A DNA stretch of 64,000 nucleotides. Origin: Vitis vinifera. Lineage: Eukaryota; Streptophyta; Magnoliopsida; Vitales; Vitaceae. A program made the position numbers and the translations under genes. How positions within the stretch are numbered: the first letter of the stretch is position 1; every line of letters begins with the position of its first letter. The notes beneath the pieces are model-generated. The model had not been told where the DNA came from and did not search any database. It worked only from the letters and a program-made list of their open reading frames with translations. This document shows, piece by piece, positions 54,800 through 64,000 of this stretch. The stretch lies in contig NC_081812.1 of assembly GCF_030704535.1 (NCBI RefSeq), forward strand, positions 15,659,001-15,723,000, in the 5' to 3' direction.

Positions 54800-55336
54800 A
54801 TGGATAATAGCCCCGCACTCCTCAGCCCAAGTCCTCCCTTCCCGCCTCCTCCCAGCCGGAGCTCCGAATCCGATGGTTGGTCCGCACTTGAATATATAGT
54901 GTCGTTTCTGGCTCTAGTCACCATACCCACCTTGATTTACACGTTCTTTTTTTTCTTGAAGTGCCCTCCGATCCCGTCCCGGCGACACCACCGGCGATCA
55001 GAGGCATTCCTCGAGGAATTGAGCAGCGGCGGCGGTGGGAATACCGATAATGCGGAGGTGATTTCTGATATCAAGTACCGAAAGGATACCCACGTGATAG
55101 ACATCGGAAGCGAGTGTCCGGTGTGTCTGTCGGAGTTCAACGACGGCGAAGAAGTCCGGCAGCTGATGTCGTGCAAGCACTTTTTCCACGCTCCTTGTAT
55201 CGATTTATGGCTGCACTCCCACTCCAATTGTCCGATTTGCCGCGCTTCGGTTCCTCTCAAGCCCTCTAAAGTCTCGATACCTTCCCGCGAGGAAGATCGC
55301 CGGGAGGCTTCGCCGGATTCAGCCAGATTGCCGTAA
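54800..55336 (+). CDS. RING-H2 finger E3 ligase, ATL type, 178 aa
   Basis: This is an intronless gene, as is usual for the ATL family. The start is the first in-frame ATG ([19 protein letters not shown]); the open frame continues upstream only to a TTG. Architecture: a Pro/Ser-rich N-terminus, one transmembrane helix at about 31-53 ([20 protein letters not shown]), a basic patch ([10 protein letters not shown]), then the RING-H2 domain. The zinc ligands are Cys106, Cys109, Cys125, His127, His130, Cys133, Cys144 and Cys147 ([44 protein letters not shown]). The spacing, with 15 residues between the second and third ligand, and the PxCL and DxWL positions are those of ATLs. The canonical GLD motif between helix and RING is not clear here; SDIKYRKD occupies that place. 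Such proteins are membrane E3 ligases that work with E2s in stress and defence signalling. The exact orthologue is not assigned. Confidence 0.92.
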   Translation: MDNSPALLSPSPPFPPPPSRSSESDGWSALEYIVSFLALVTIPTLIYTFFFFLKCPPIPSRRHHRRSEAFLEELSSGGGGNTDNAEVISDIKYRKDTHVIDIGSECPVCLSEFNDGEEVRQLMSCKHFFHAPCIDLWLHSHSNCPICRASVPLKPSKVSIPSREEDRREASPDSARLP

Positions 55337-56251
55337 CGGAAAACTGGTTCCGGCTTCTTCCCCCTCCTCTTCTTTTTCTTTTTGCTCCTTGTTTGGGAGT
55401 TGGGTCTGGGGCTGTTGAAGAGTGAGGAAATCAGGCCCAAGTTGCCTGATGCTTTGGCCCAAAGTGAGTTACAATTGAAATGGGCCCCATCTATAGTTTG
55501 GAGCTTTTACTTTAACACACATATATGTACACGGTCTGTTTCATGCGGTGTGAGTTGAGTGGTACTTTTAATTTCTATTTGCCTTGTACTGTCAATTTGC
55601 TAATAATTTTGGCGCATTAGATCTACTGCATATTGATGAGTATAACGCCACCGGCGGAGGTTGCGGAGATGGAAAAAGGTTTTCCAGGAGCATTTTATTT
55701 TGATATTTGGAAAAACCAAAATAGTAAGCCATTTTGAATCTTTAGAATGTTTTTTATTTTATTTTAATATTAAAATCATAAATAATCTGCTTTACAGAAA
55801 ATGTTTTTTAAAATTATTACTAAAAGTACTTTTTATAATATGTTTTTCAAAATTAAAATATAGCTTTCATCCAGGGTGGGCAGTATGGTACTACTGGCCA
55901 TTTAGAAAAGTACTTTTGTACTTTTGGGGATATCAATTCCCACCTAAAAATATATGAAATTCCAGTTTATAGCATTTCAGTTTACTGATTTACTAAACAG
56001 TCCCCACATGTCATGATGTGGCGTATGGTGATTGGAATATCAACGAATTAGGTTGAAGGCCAACGTCAACGGGTGCACCAGATAATAACCGACAATTTTT
56101 GAATTAAAAGATTTCCATCTTTCATTTCATTTTTCTCTCTGCAACCACTTCTACAGGACAGGGCATTCAGCTTCACATTCCAGGTTTTCCAGCTAGGGTT
56201 TTGTCGTTGCATCCCAAGGCATTGATCCAAAACCCTAGTCCTAGTTTACCA
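55337..56251. other. ATL 3' flank and GLCAT14 promoter
   Basis: The ATL 3' UTR is expected in the first part. The right part, with a CT-rich stretch (CTCTCTGCAACC near 56135), is the probable leader of the glucuronosyltransferase gene. The 98-codon frame at 55661-55957 has no domain. Confidence 0.5.
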
Positions 56252-59200
56252 ATGAAACGAACTCAACCTCGCATTTGTTTTGATCGGAAATGGTTCCCGC
56301 CTTTGATCTTCGGCTCCGTACTCTCTCTGATTCTACTCCTCTCAGTCTCTCTAGGCCGCGTCAAATCTTCCTCAAGCACTGATTTTTCAAGATTCGATCC
56401 GAAATCAACAGTTTATGAGTCGAATTTCGGTTCTGAGAGTCGGTCGGGGCTTCCCAAGCTGCCGAGGTTCGCTTACATGATATCGGGCACGAAAGGTGAT
56501 GGTGCGCGTCTCCGGCGAGTTCTTCAGGCGGTGTATCACCCGAGGAATTACTATTTGTTGCATTTGGACCTCGAAGCTTCCGATGCTGAGCGGCTTGAAC
56601 TTGCTAAGTATGCGAAGTCGGAGGCTGTGATTAAGGAATTCAAGAACGTGATGGTGGTTGGTAAGGCGAATTTGGTCACGTATAAAGGTCCGACGATGAT
56701 TGCATCTACGCTTCACGCCATATCCATTTTCTTGAAGCAGGCAAAGGATTGGGACTGGTTTATAAATCTCAGCGCTTCAGATTATCCTCTCATGTCCCAG
56801 GATGGTTCGTTTTTTCTTCATATATATGTAGCTAGAATTATATTGTTCTTTGGGTTATTCTCTTTTGCTATCAATTTTGCTGGGGCTTCCACATTGTGGT
56901 GATTCAGTATTATATAGGATTTAATTATTGTACTGTTTGTATGAAAAATAATGTGGTTTTGATTGTGGGGTTTTCATAGTCCAATCCTATAGGGGTTAAG
57001 AAAAATGCTTCTCTTTCTGAGAACTTGTACAGAGAACTCATACTAACTGATGCAGATTTTTCATGTGGCTGCTCAAGAAAGTGGAAGGTTTTATTTACGC
57101 TATTCTGATATATCAAGTTTAACATGATATGAATAGTGGAAGTTCTATTACAGTAGGCAAAACATTTTAGTTTCTTATAGCTTGGATGGCACCATGCCAG
57201 GTCGAGGTTCTGTCATAATAAAATTTCTATTTGTGACACAAGTCTTTCAATCTTTAATGCATGAAGAGCAGAATGGTTTTGGAGTGAAGAAATCATTTAA
57301 TATAGTAAATTGCTGCAACTTATGTCAGAACCTGAATAGATGCTCAAAACTTATTAGTTTTCTTTTTAGATCCTTTGAAAATGGTATAACAGTTTTTCTT
57401 TTGCTTGGAGAGATTCTAGGAAGCTATATTTCCCAATTACAGATGAACTTATAGATTTCCCATATGCATGTCCATGTATATGGCTTGGCTAGCTCTACAA
57501 TTTTTAAAATTGCTGTATTTCACCACATAAAGCATATTGGTTTGGCTAACCTTTCTATGTATCTTCTTCTTTTTCTCTTTATTCCAGATCTCCTGCACAT
57601 TTTCTCATACTTGCCTAGGGATCTGAACTTCCTTGAGCACACAAGTAATATTGGTTGGAAAGAGTGAGGATGCAATTCATGCCATTGAACCTGTCTTCAT
57701 ACTGTTACCTCTTGTGTTTCTGGTTTCTTTATCTGCCTATACATCTGTAAACTTGTTATCAAATTTTCTTCTTACTGTATGTTTGCAGGTATCAAAGAGC
57801 AAGGCCTATCATTATAGATCCAGGTTTGTACCATTCAAAGAAATCTGGTGTATTTTGGGCTAAAGAGAAAAGGGTTATGCCTGCTTCTTTCAAGTTATTC
57901 ATGGGTAATGTCTTCTCATTTGTTTTAGATTGCCAATTTGCTTTCTGTTAATTTTTTTTTGTTTTCATTTGGTGGATTATTTCAGTGTTTTTATGCATCG
58001 TTTCATTACCCTTTCATATATGCTTTCCAATTGAATTTGTGAACTCTTGAACCAAATATAGTGATTGATAATTGAATAATTGTTGGAATTTGCTCATCAT
58101 TATGGGAAGTTGAACAAGGGAAGTGATTGCAGAGTTATTCTGCTTTAGTTTTGGGGCAGAAGGTTGACAACATGATAACAGATTCCATTTTTATCCACAA
58201 TGAAGGAAAACAATTAAAAAATGGTTTCAGAAAATACCATGTATTCAGAACAATTTTCAAAAACCTATTTTGGGAACAAATGACAACCAAATGTGTTTTT
58301 ATGTTTTTTTATCTCCAAAATAGTTATTGAGAACAGTCCCCAAACATAGTCTTTGCTTTCCAATATTTTACGATAACTTCAATCATTTGTGGCTGTTCTA
58401 ATTATGACTTAAGACCCTTGATAACCAAGTAAGTTGGAAGACTATAATGGCTGTAAGTTTATGGTACTGATCTTGAAAAGTGGAAATGCAAAGTGATCAT
58501 TAGCAAGTTATGGTGCAGGAGTTTTTTCTTGCCTTGGCATAATACAACATAACTTGTTTGTCTCTCTTCAGTAGACAATGCAAGTTCAAGATATCCTTCA
58601 ATAGCTGAATAAATACTGAAGGATGGGCAAATGAATTTTTTATTGTGAAGCTTAGTTTATGAAGACCAGTCAGGATTTTCTGTTGTAGATATTCGGGGTC
58701 ATAAAGTAACATATGGTGCTACAGATTGTTTCTAAAAGAGAGATAAAGATATTAGGTTCTTCAAGCTTGTAGCCTCTTTCTTTGAGTTCACTTACATGTC
58801 AATCTAGCTTTTTAAATTTGATGCTTGGTGTTATTCAATGTCATCTGGTGTAAAAAGCTGCTGGTTTACAAATTGGTCAAGCTGCTTCTTGTTGGGTCCA
58901 TCCCTTGATCATAAGTGATGGCCCTTCTAGTCCTCCCAGAAAACCTGATGCTTGTGGCGTGTCAGTCACTGCACCCAATAACATAGAAATTCAACCTTAT
59001 CTAAAGTATGTTCTGTGGTTCTGTTCGCTTATTACCACAAAAATTTACCTTTGGTTTAGAGCAGGAAGGGCCATTTGGAGATGATGGACATGGAGTAGGT
59101 TGAATTACTTGGCTATCACTTTATAATGAAACTGTGTTGCCTAAGCTTTTGCTTATTATTATTATACTGATGCTTTAAGTCCTTTCTGATACTGGATTTA

Positions 59201-59743
59201 ATTTGAACTGTAAATTATTCATCTCCAGGTTCTGCTTGGGTGGTGCTGACAAAATCATTCCTTGAATTCTGTGTTTGGGGCTGGGATAATCTCCCCCGTA
59301 CTCTCCTCATGTACTACACGAATGTCCTGTCATCACCTGAGGGCTACTTTCACACTGTTATCTGCAACCATAAAGATTACCAGAACACCACAGTCAACCA
59401 TGACTTGCATTATATAAGGTGGGATAACCCTCCAAAGCAACACCCTATTACTCTAACAGTGGAGCATTTCAACGATATGGTCAATAGTGGTGCCCCTTTT
59501 GCTCGTAAGTTTGCCAAGGATGACCCTGTTCTCAATAAGATTGATAAGGAGCTCTTGAAGAGATTGGATGGGCAATTTACTCCTGGGGGTTGGTGTGTTG
59601 GAAATTCTGCTAGTGTAAAAGATCCTTGTGTGGTTTATGGAAGTCCAAATTCCATTAAACCAACTATAAATTCAAGGAGGCTTGAGAAACTGATAGTTAA
59701 GCTCCTTGATTTTGAAAATTTTAGGTCTAAACAGTGTAAATAG
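56252..59743 (+). CDS. GLCAT14A: Beta-glucuronosyltransferase, GT14 family (GLCAT14A-like), 419 aa
   Basis: Four exons: 56252-56804, 57588-57663, 57789-57904 and 59229-59743. Phases agree (553, 76, 116 and 515 nt; 420 codons with stop). These Golgi type II proteins add beta-1,6-linked glucuronic acid to the galactan chains of arabinogalactan proteins. The fold is related to animal core-2/I-branching GlcNAc transferases. The short cytosolic tail MKRTQPRICFDRKW is followed by a signal anchor at about 17-35. Conserved stretches include PRFAYMISGTKGD, RNYYLLHLDLEA, NLSASDYPLMSQDDLLHIFS, the FLEHTSNIGWKEYQRARPI junction, IDPGLY, GSAWVVLTKSFLEFCVWGWD, PEGYFHTVICN, HYIRWDNPPKQHP and FTPGGWCVG. It ends FRSKQC, as the family does. 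The start is the first ATG in frame; an upstream TTG extension is not used. Length is normal and nothing is missing. The symbol reflects best resemblance, not proven orthology. Confidence 0.93.
58180..58350. repeat. Possible short MITE in GLCAT14 intron 3
   Basis: Sequence of the type GGTTTCAGAAAATACCATG ... CAATTTTCAAAAACC ... TCCCCAAACATAG resembles the short A/T-rich elements with GTTTTTGAAAA and AACAGT words common in plant introns. The ends are not clearly inverted. Weak call. Confidence 0.3.
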
Positions 59744-60700
59744 TTCTGTAATGCCCCAAATTGTGCCAAAAAATTTCGTGCAATCATCCCTGGAACATGG
59801 TCCAGGCACCAACTCATGTAAAATCCACGGTTTCAAGAACATTCATGGTATAGCTGCATTTGTAAAGCCTTCAGTTATGGGTTGAGATGATGTAGGAGTT
59901 AAACAACAGGGTGATCTACCATCATGTCACTGATAAACCTTCAATCAGAAATTTAAAAACAGGAATGCTAGTCTCTCCATCGGTTTTATTTTGGCATGTT
60001 TACATGAGAAATACTGATTGTCACTTGTCATGTAAGCTGCTAGTAAGTTAGATAGCAAGCTGATGAAGCTAGTAGTGAAAACATTGTGATAAAAGAGGTG
60101 GGAAGAATGATAATAGTCCTTTAAAAATGCCGAGCTCTTGCCAGGGATGAACACCCTGCCGCAAGAAAGTAGCTCATGGGCTTGTGCGCAAGCGAACTCT
60201 GCAAGGGAGGGCAACCATGGGAAAGAGAATAAGAATCCGATTAAAGGGCCTTAAACTTATCCCAGGCGGCATCCACCGAGCTTTCAGCTTTATTAGCATC
60301 TGACAGGCAAAGCAAAGACACAGAGTGAGGGTCTGAAAGAAGAAGACAAGGCAAACCGAAGAAAGAGACGGAGCCAGTGAGAGTGTGGATCAGAAAGAAG
60401 CAGCATGAGAAAGTTCGCAGTAACTGCACCCACACCATGGATACTTATGTCCCTAAGCTCCAATGGTAATGCATGCTATGAAAGGCCACTTCATCCATTT
60501 TCCATTCACTAAAAAACAGCCTCAAATTGCTCCTGACCCTGACTCCAGTCTTTTTGAGTGCTCAAGAACTGCATTGTACATAACAGGAGAAAGCTTGTGG
60601 TTAGCTGATGGCCAATGGGCTTGGGCTGGACTTAGACATCAGTTTCTTCCAGAAAGTTTAACACGTGGTCCAAACATGAAACTCAAGAGGAAATAAACAA
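59744..60700. other. Spacer between GLCAT14 and the DP gene
   Basis: The GLCAT14 3' UTR occupies the left part. 60240-60470 is more balanced in composition and contains a 65-codon minus-strand frame (listed separately). Beyond that no gene was recognised. Confidence 0.45.
60241..60438 (-). CDS. Unrecognised 65-codon frame with hydrophobic N-terminus
   Basis: I do not recognise this product. It begins MVWVQLLRTFSCCFFLIHTL with a good ATG context (ACCATGG) and has a hydrophobic stretch that could be a signal peptide. It ends DANKAESSVDAAWDKFKAL, a soluble helical-looking tail unlike composition-driven noise. No TATA box, partner exon or family match was seen. It could be a small secreted protein, the 3' end of a degraded gene, or chance. 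Confidence 0.2.
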   Translation of the reverse strand: MVWVQLLRTFSCCFFLIHTLTGSVSFFGLPCLLLSDPHSVSLLCLSDANKAESSVDAAWDKFKAL

Positions 60701-60863
60701 TAAAGGTAGGGGCGATTTCGTCTTTTAATCATAAGACCTCGGCTAGATCCGTTCGTATTTGGTAGATAGCGGGAACATCAAAATTGGTTGTTGTTCATTC
60801 GAAAACTCGCTCTTTCCCATTTTGAAGTTTCTTACAAATTATCAGCAACTTATTGTTCTTCAG
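60700..60863 (+). other. Probable 5' UTR exon of the DP gene
   Basis: A leader-like stretch ends at a donor CTTCAG/GTTTGT (GT at 60864). The next coding ATG is at 62770, so a leader intron of about 1.9 kb is inferred. It contains a 74-bp tandem repeat. Boundaries are tentative. Confidence 0.4.
60769..60776. promoter_or_regulatory. Near-consensus E2F/DP site upstream of the DP gene
   Basis: GCGGGAAC on the plus strand is GTTCCCGC on the other strand. It differs from the E2F consensus WTTSSCSS only in the first base. It lies next to the presumed leader exon of the DP gene. Confidence 0.45.
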
Positions 60864-61794
60864 GTTTGTAACTCATCTCGTCTTCTTCCTCTTTCTTGTC
60901 CTCTTCATCATGATTGATTTTAAAATTGTGTCTAATTTTTATATATAATCCTCTGTCTCTGCCATTTTATTTTCTTTCTTCCTTTTGTATTGATCTAGAG
61001 TGTCAGGGTTCCTCTTTCGACGTCCTAGAGTCTCCATTTGGAGTCTCTAAGGTCTAGAATTTTTGTGACATGCTGTAATTTCTGTTCACTGAATGGAAAA
61101 ATTAACCCTTTTTCTTTAGCATTTATCCGTTTGTGGGCTTTTTGGTCAGGATTTGTTTATATCTTTATTTATTTGTGTTTTACTTTTAATCGTTTCGTTT
61201 CTCGAGCAATTTTGATTAGGTTAATTTGTTGGGCTACTAATTGAGGTCTGGAAAATTAGAACGAATGCAGAGGTACTTAAGCTTGAGACTGCAAGCTAGG
61301 ATGAATCACCTCTTCCATTAAATTGGGGTTTAAGATGTAGAAGCCTTTTGTGTTGTGTAGCAGATGGGTCAAAATGGGTTAGTAATCACAAGAAATATAT
61401 ATTGGTTGACTAAATTGCTTTTAGCGGTAATGAGTTAATTGATATTGACCATTTTGCTACAAATTAATGGTGTTGCTTGATTGGACCTTTATACATAAAG
61501 TTTATGGCAATGAAGAGTGTTGATTCACATGGGGAAACAAGCTTGGGTTGTGAACATGTCTGGTTTCAGGCATCTTAGGTGCATAAATGATTAGATGCTT
61601 CTATATTGGGAGTTAACGTAACTATTCTGCAATTCAAGTTCAGAAGACTTCTTTACAGTTCTGTTAGGTCACAAAGAAATATGCAAGTTGCTCCGGTTGA
61701 GCTGATGCTGTCTTTTCTTACTGTAGACATTTAAAATTCGACTTTAGAAGACCAGTTACAGGTATCTTTTCTTTTGTTAATGAGTGGATCTCTC

Positions 61795-62038
61795 ACATGT
61801 TTCCTCTGGTTTCCTTTCTGTGCAAGGATACTCTTCATTTTTTTGGGTGCTGTGAGTGATTGTGTCTTTGTTGGTCTTATGCTTCTCCTTTCTTTGCAAG
61901 GGTACTTTCCATTTGTTCGGATGCTGTGAGAGATTGTATCTGTGTTGGTTTTATGCTTCTACTTTCTTTGAAAGGGTGCTCTCCATTTGTTCTAGTGCTT
62001 TGTATGTTTGTGCTTTTGTTCGTTTTATGTTTCTATTA
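61795..62038. repeat. Degenerate tandem repeat, exact 74-bp period
   Basis: The GCAAG word at 61822 recurs at 61896 and, as GAAAG, at 61970, each 74 bp apart. The flanking words agree: TTTCTGTGCAAGG, TTTCTTTGCAAGG, TTTCTTTGAAAGG, and TGCTGTGAG twice, then TGCTTTGTA. About 3.3 copies are present, T-rich on the plus strand. It sits in the inferred leader intron of the DP gene. The longer open frames here are a product of the periodicity and not genes. Confidence 0.85.
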
Positions 62039-62769
62039 CTTTTTATTGTTATTGTGATCTGTCCATGTGAGATTTTTCTATGGTTAACAGAGAGAGGCCC
62101 ATTCGTTCCCACTAAAGGGGTACCAAAGTGCCGGGTTGATATACTAAAAGTTTAACTAAAAGAAGAAATAATTGCAAACAGTTTTAGGGATGTTGGTGGG
62201 CCGAACAGCTATTTTATTATTTAGGAGGTCGTACTGGTTGACTACATTAAGTTAAGGATCACTAAACCAGCAAAGAGGGCATGTGGAAATATGCAGGAAG
62301 TAAAATCAACACATCTGCCCTATAAAAGGGGGGAAAACTTAGACTAAGATCCCTTTCTAAGAAGGGAAGGACCAGTACTTGGAAGGAATATGCTAATCAA
62401 CAAAAAACTGATGCAATTATCCCTCTCAACCCAAATTTAGCTGGAGAATAAGTGCTGTTGATGTGTTATGGTCAATACTTTTGTTCACTTTTGGAACATA
62501 AGCCTCACTTTATATTATGAAGTTTTGCAGTTTAACTGAATTCTCATTGCTTGAGTCCTTGTTCTGTAACTTTGTCCACTCTGTCTCAGCCTCTAAATTA
62601 AGAATAAAAAGGAAGGAATTTTCTTTTTACTGGTGTATGTTTCCCTTTTAGCTAATATAAATATTAGTTGATTTAAGTAATACTTGATTTAGGAATACTC
62701 AGCTGTTGGGAAAATCAAAGTTTAAAGTTTACTTCTCCTTTTTGGCGTGCGGAAAGTAGCTACTGGAAC

Positions 62770-63384
62770 ATGATGAGTGATAGACACCTGGGAGATATTC
62801 TTGGGGGCTTTGATCATAACCATACAGGCAAACAGAGCCCTTTCTCAGTTTCATCAAGCTACGACCATACTGCAACTGCTAGTGAGAATACACCAGGAGT
62901 GAACCATTTGGCTACTGATCATGAGAATAACAGCACTCCTCTATATGACAGGTGAACACAACTTGCTAATATGTTCTCTTTTCCATTTCTGATTAGAAGT
63001 GGCCAATCTGTAATGGTTAAGTCTATTATTAATTTTATTTTTTCCCTAAGCTAAATACTTTTTTCTTTTCCCAAAAAATAGTGCAGCAAAGAAAAAGAGA
63101 GTATCAAGAATCATCGGTGGGGGGCTGCGGCAGTTCAGTATCATAGGTTGAATATCCTTTTATATAAATTAGATTTATTGGTAGTGCTATCCGCATATGT
63201 GATATTGATGACATTAAGGCATTAGTATTACTATCTTTTTTCAGTTTCTCATGTGCTTCTATTGTACTTTTCCAATAGTACCATCACTAGGTCTTCCTTG
63301 CTTGGTAAACATCTAATTTTAGTCTAATTTTCTTTGTCAGTTTGTAAGAAGGTGGAGAACAAGAGGACAACCACATATAGTGAG
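62770..63384 (+). CDS. DP-type E2F dimerization partner, N-terminal exons (runs past window)
   Basis: Three coding exons are visible: 62770-62951, 63082-63146 and 63341-63384. Phases agree (182, 65 and 44 nt; 97 codons so far). The N-terminus is Ser/Asn/His-rich (MMSDRHLGDILGGFDHNHTG). The DP DNA-binding domain then begins: SAAKKKRVSRIIGGGLRQFS, IIVCKKVENKRTTTYSE, as in Arabidopsis DPA/DPB (GGGLRQFSVMVCQKLEAKKI). DP proteins bind E2F partners and together recognise TTTSSCGS sites in S-phase genes. The remaining DNA-binding domain with the RRVYDALNV motif, and the dimerization and marked-box regions, must lie to the right of the window. No further exon is evident between 63385 and 64000. DPA versus DPB is not resolved. 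Confidence 0.85.
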
Positions 63385-64000
63385 GTATTTGTTTTATTAT
63401 TAGTAACTATGAGGCTTGTTTTGCTGAAGGAAAAAAAAAGAATGTTAGGTGAAAGACCCAATAGATTTATTGTGTTCTAAATGTTTCCTCTAGAGATATT
63501 ATTTCTACTTGAATGTCATTTCTGGATATTTGATTTGAAGAACGGTGTAAAAGAGTTGTTGAGTCAAGGTGATAAATGTATTTCAAATGCTATATGTGAA
63601 AGTACAGATTCATGGTGTTATATTATCTAATTAGTGAGACTGTAACTGAAGGCATGCCTTTGAGCAGTCTAGAATGATTCGACATGCTTTTTGTTTTGAC
63701 CTCGAGTTGTTGGGTGGAGGAATTGTGAATGATAATCACTTTGTGTTTCTTTTTTACCCCCTCTTTTTAGTGTTTCCTTTTTTTTTAATTTTTTGTGCAA
63801 GGGTTTCAACATTGGTTCCTCTGTAGATCATGTGATTCCATTTCTTCAGAGGAAATGTGTTTTTCTCTGTTCCAACTCTCCCCAAAATACAGCTAGATGA
63901 TATTGGTCATTTATTATCATTAAGTTTATATTGATAGTATAACTAGGATCTTAATCATGCTTTTTTGGTTTTCATGTGCCTGAGATTCATAATCTGGTTC

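Noticed and set aside
56201-56251. Upstream extension of the GLCAT14 frame
   Set aside because: It also begins with TTG. The ATG at 56252 gives the normal short tail before the signal anchor.
61856-62155. 99-residue Cys/Phe-rich frame
   Set aside because: It is created by the 74-bp tandem array, whose period is not a multiple of three, and it has overlapping rivals in another frame.
1-64000. CRISPR array, bacterial operon or phage-like system
   Set aside because: No spaced direct repeats of CRISPR type and no prokaryotic gene arrangement were seen. The genes have spliceosomal introns and plant-family products.

Overview
This is about 64 kb of a plant nuclear genome, almost certainly a eudicot. 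The genes have introns with GT/AG borders, the spacers are AT-rich, and there is a plant HSC70, a GT14 glucuronosyltransferase, a SAWADEE-domain protein and an ATL RING-H2 protein. Grapevine (Vitis) is my best guess from the general look of the proteins and repeats, but I could not check it. Exon borders were worked out by hand from splice sites, reading phase and family knowledge.

Layout, left to right: tRNA-His(GUG) at 485-556 (+). An orphan first exon of the proteasome-lid/BRCA2-binding protein DSS1/SEM1 at 2389-2470 (+), whose second exon I cannot find. The 37-aa oligosaccharyltransferase subunit OST4 at 4916-5029 (+), followed by a short LINE tail with a perfect 16-bp target duplication. 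A FUSC/AaeB-like membrane protein in three exons (9281 down to 5952, -). A SAWADEE-domain chromatin-type protein in five exons (20081 down to 12758, -) with a 5'-truncated L1-type LINE in intron 3. A nested repeat block (about 21.5-28.3 kb) of LTR-retrotransposon fossils, hAT-like DNA and an AT-rich repeat. A UBC7/13/14-class E2 ubiquitin-conjugating enzyme in six exons (36059 down to 29532, -), whose 3.9-kb fourth intron holds two adjacent MITEs and a pair of small LTR-like repeats. Divergent from it is a cytosolic HSC70 (37298-40035, +) with two perfect three-unit heat-shock elements. An HSP20-like (alpha-crystallin domain) protein at 43652-42144 (-). A gene-poor stretch at 44.5-54.8 kb. A RING-H2 ATL-type E3 (54800-55336, +). 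A GLCAT14A-type beta-glucuronosyltransferase in four exons (56252-59743, +). Finally the first three coding exons of a DP (E2F dimerization partner) transcription factor (62770-63384, +), which runs off the right edge.

Plant genes do not form operons, so neighbours need not cooperate. Many of the loci do bear on protein quality control: DSS1 remnant, OST4, an ERAD-class E2, HSC70, an HSP20-like protein and an ATL E3. I treat this as probable coincidence. The one pair with a plausible shared control region is UBC7/HSC70, which are divergent with 1.24 kb between start codons.

I found no new enzymatic or defence system. The observations most worth following are the orphan DSS1 exon, the paired heat-shock elements between UBC7 and HSC70, the fresh LINE tail beside OST4, the layered mobile elements inside the E2 intron, and the near-consensus E2F site upstream of the DP gene.
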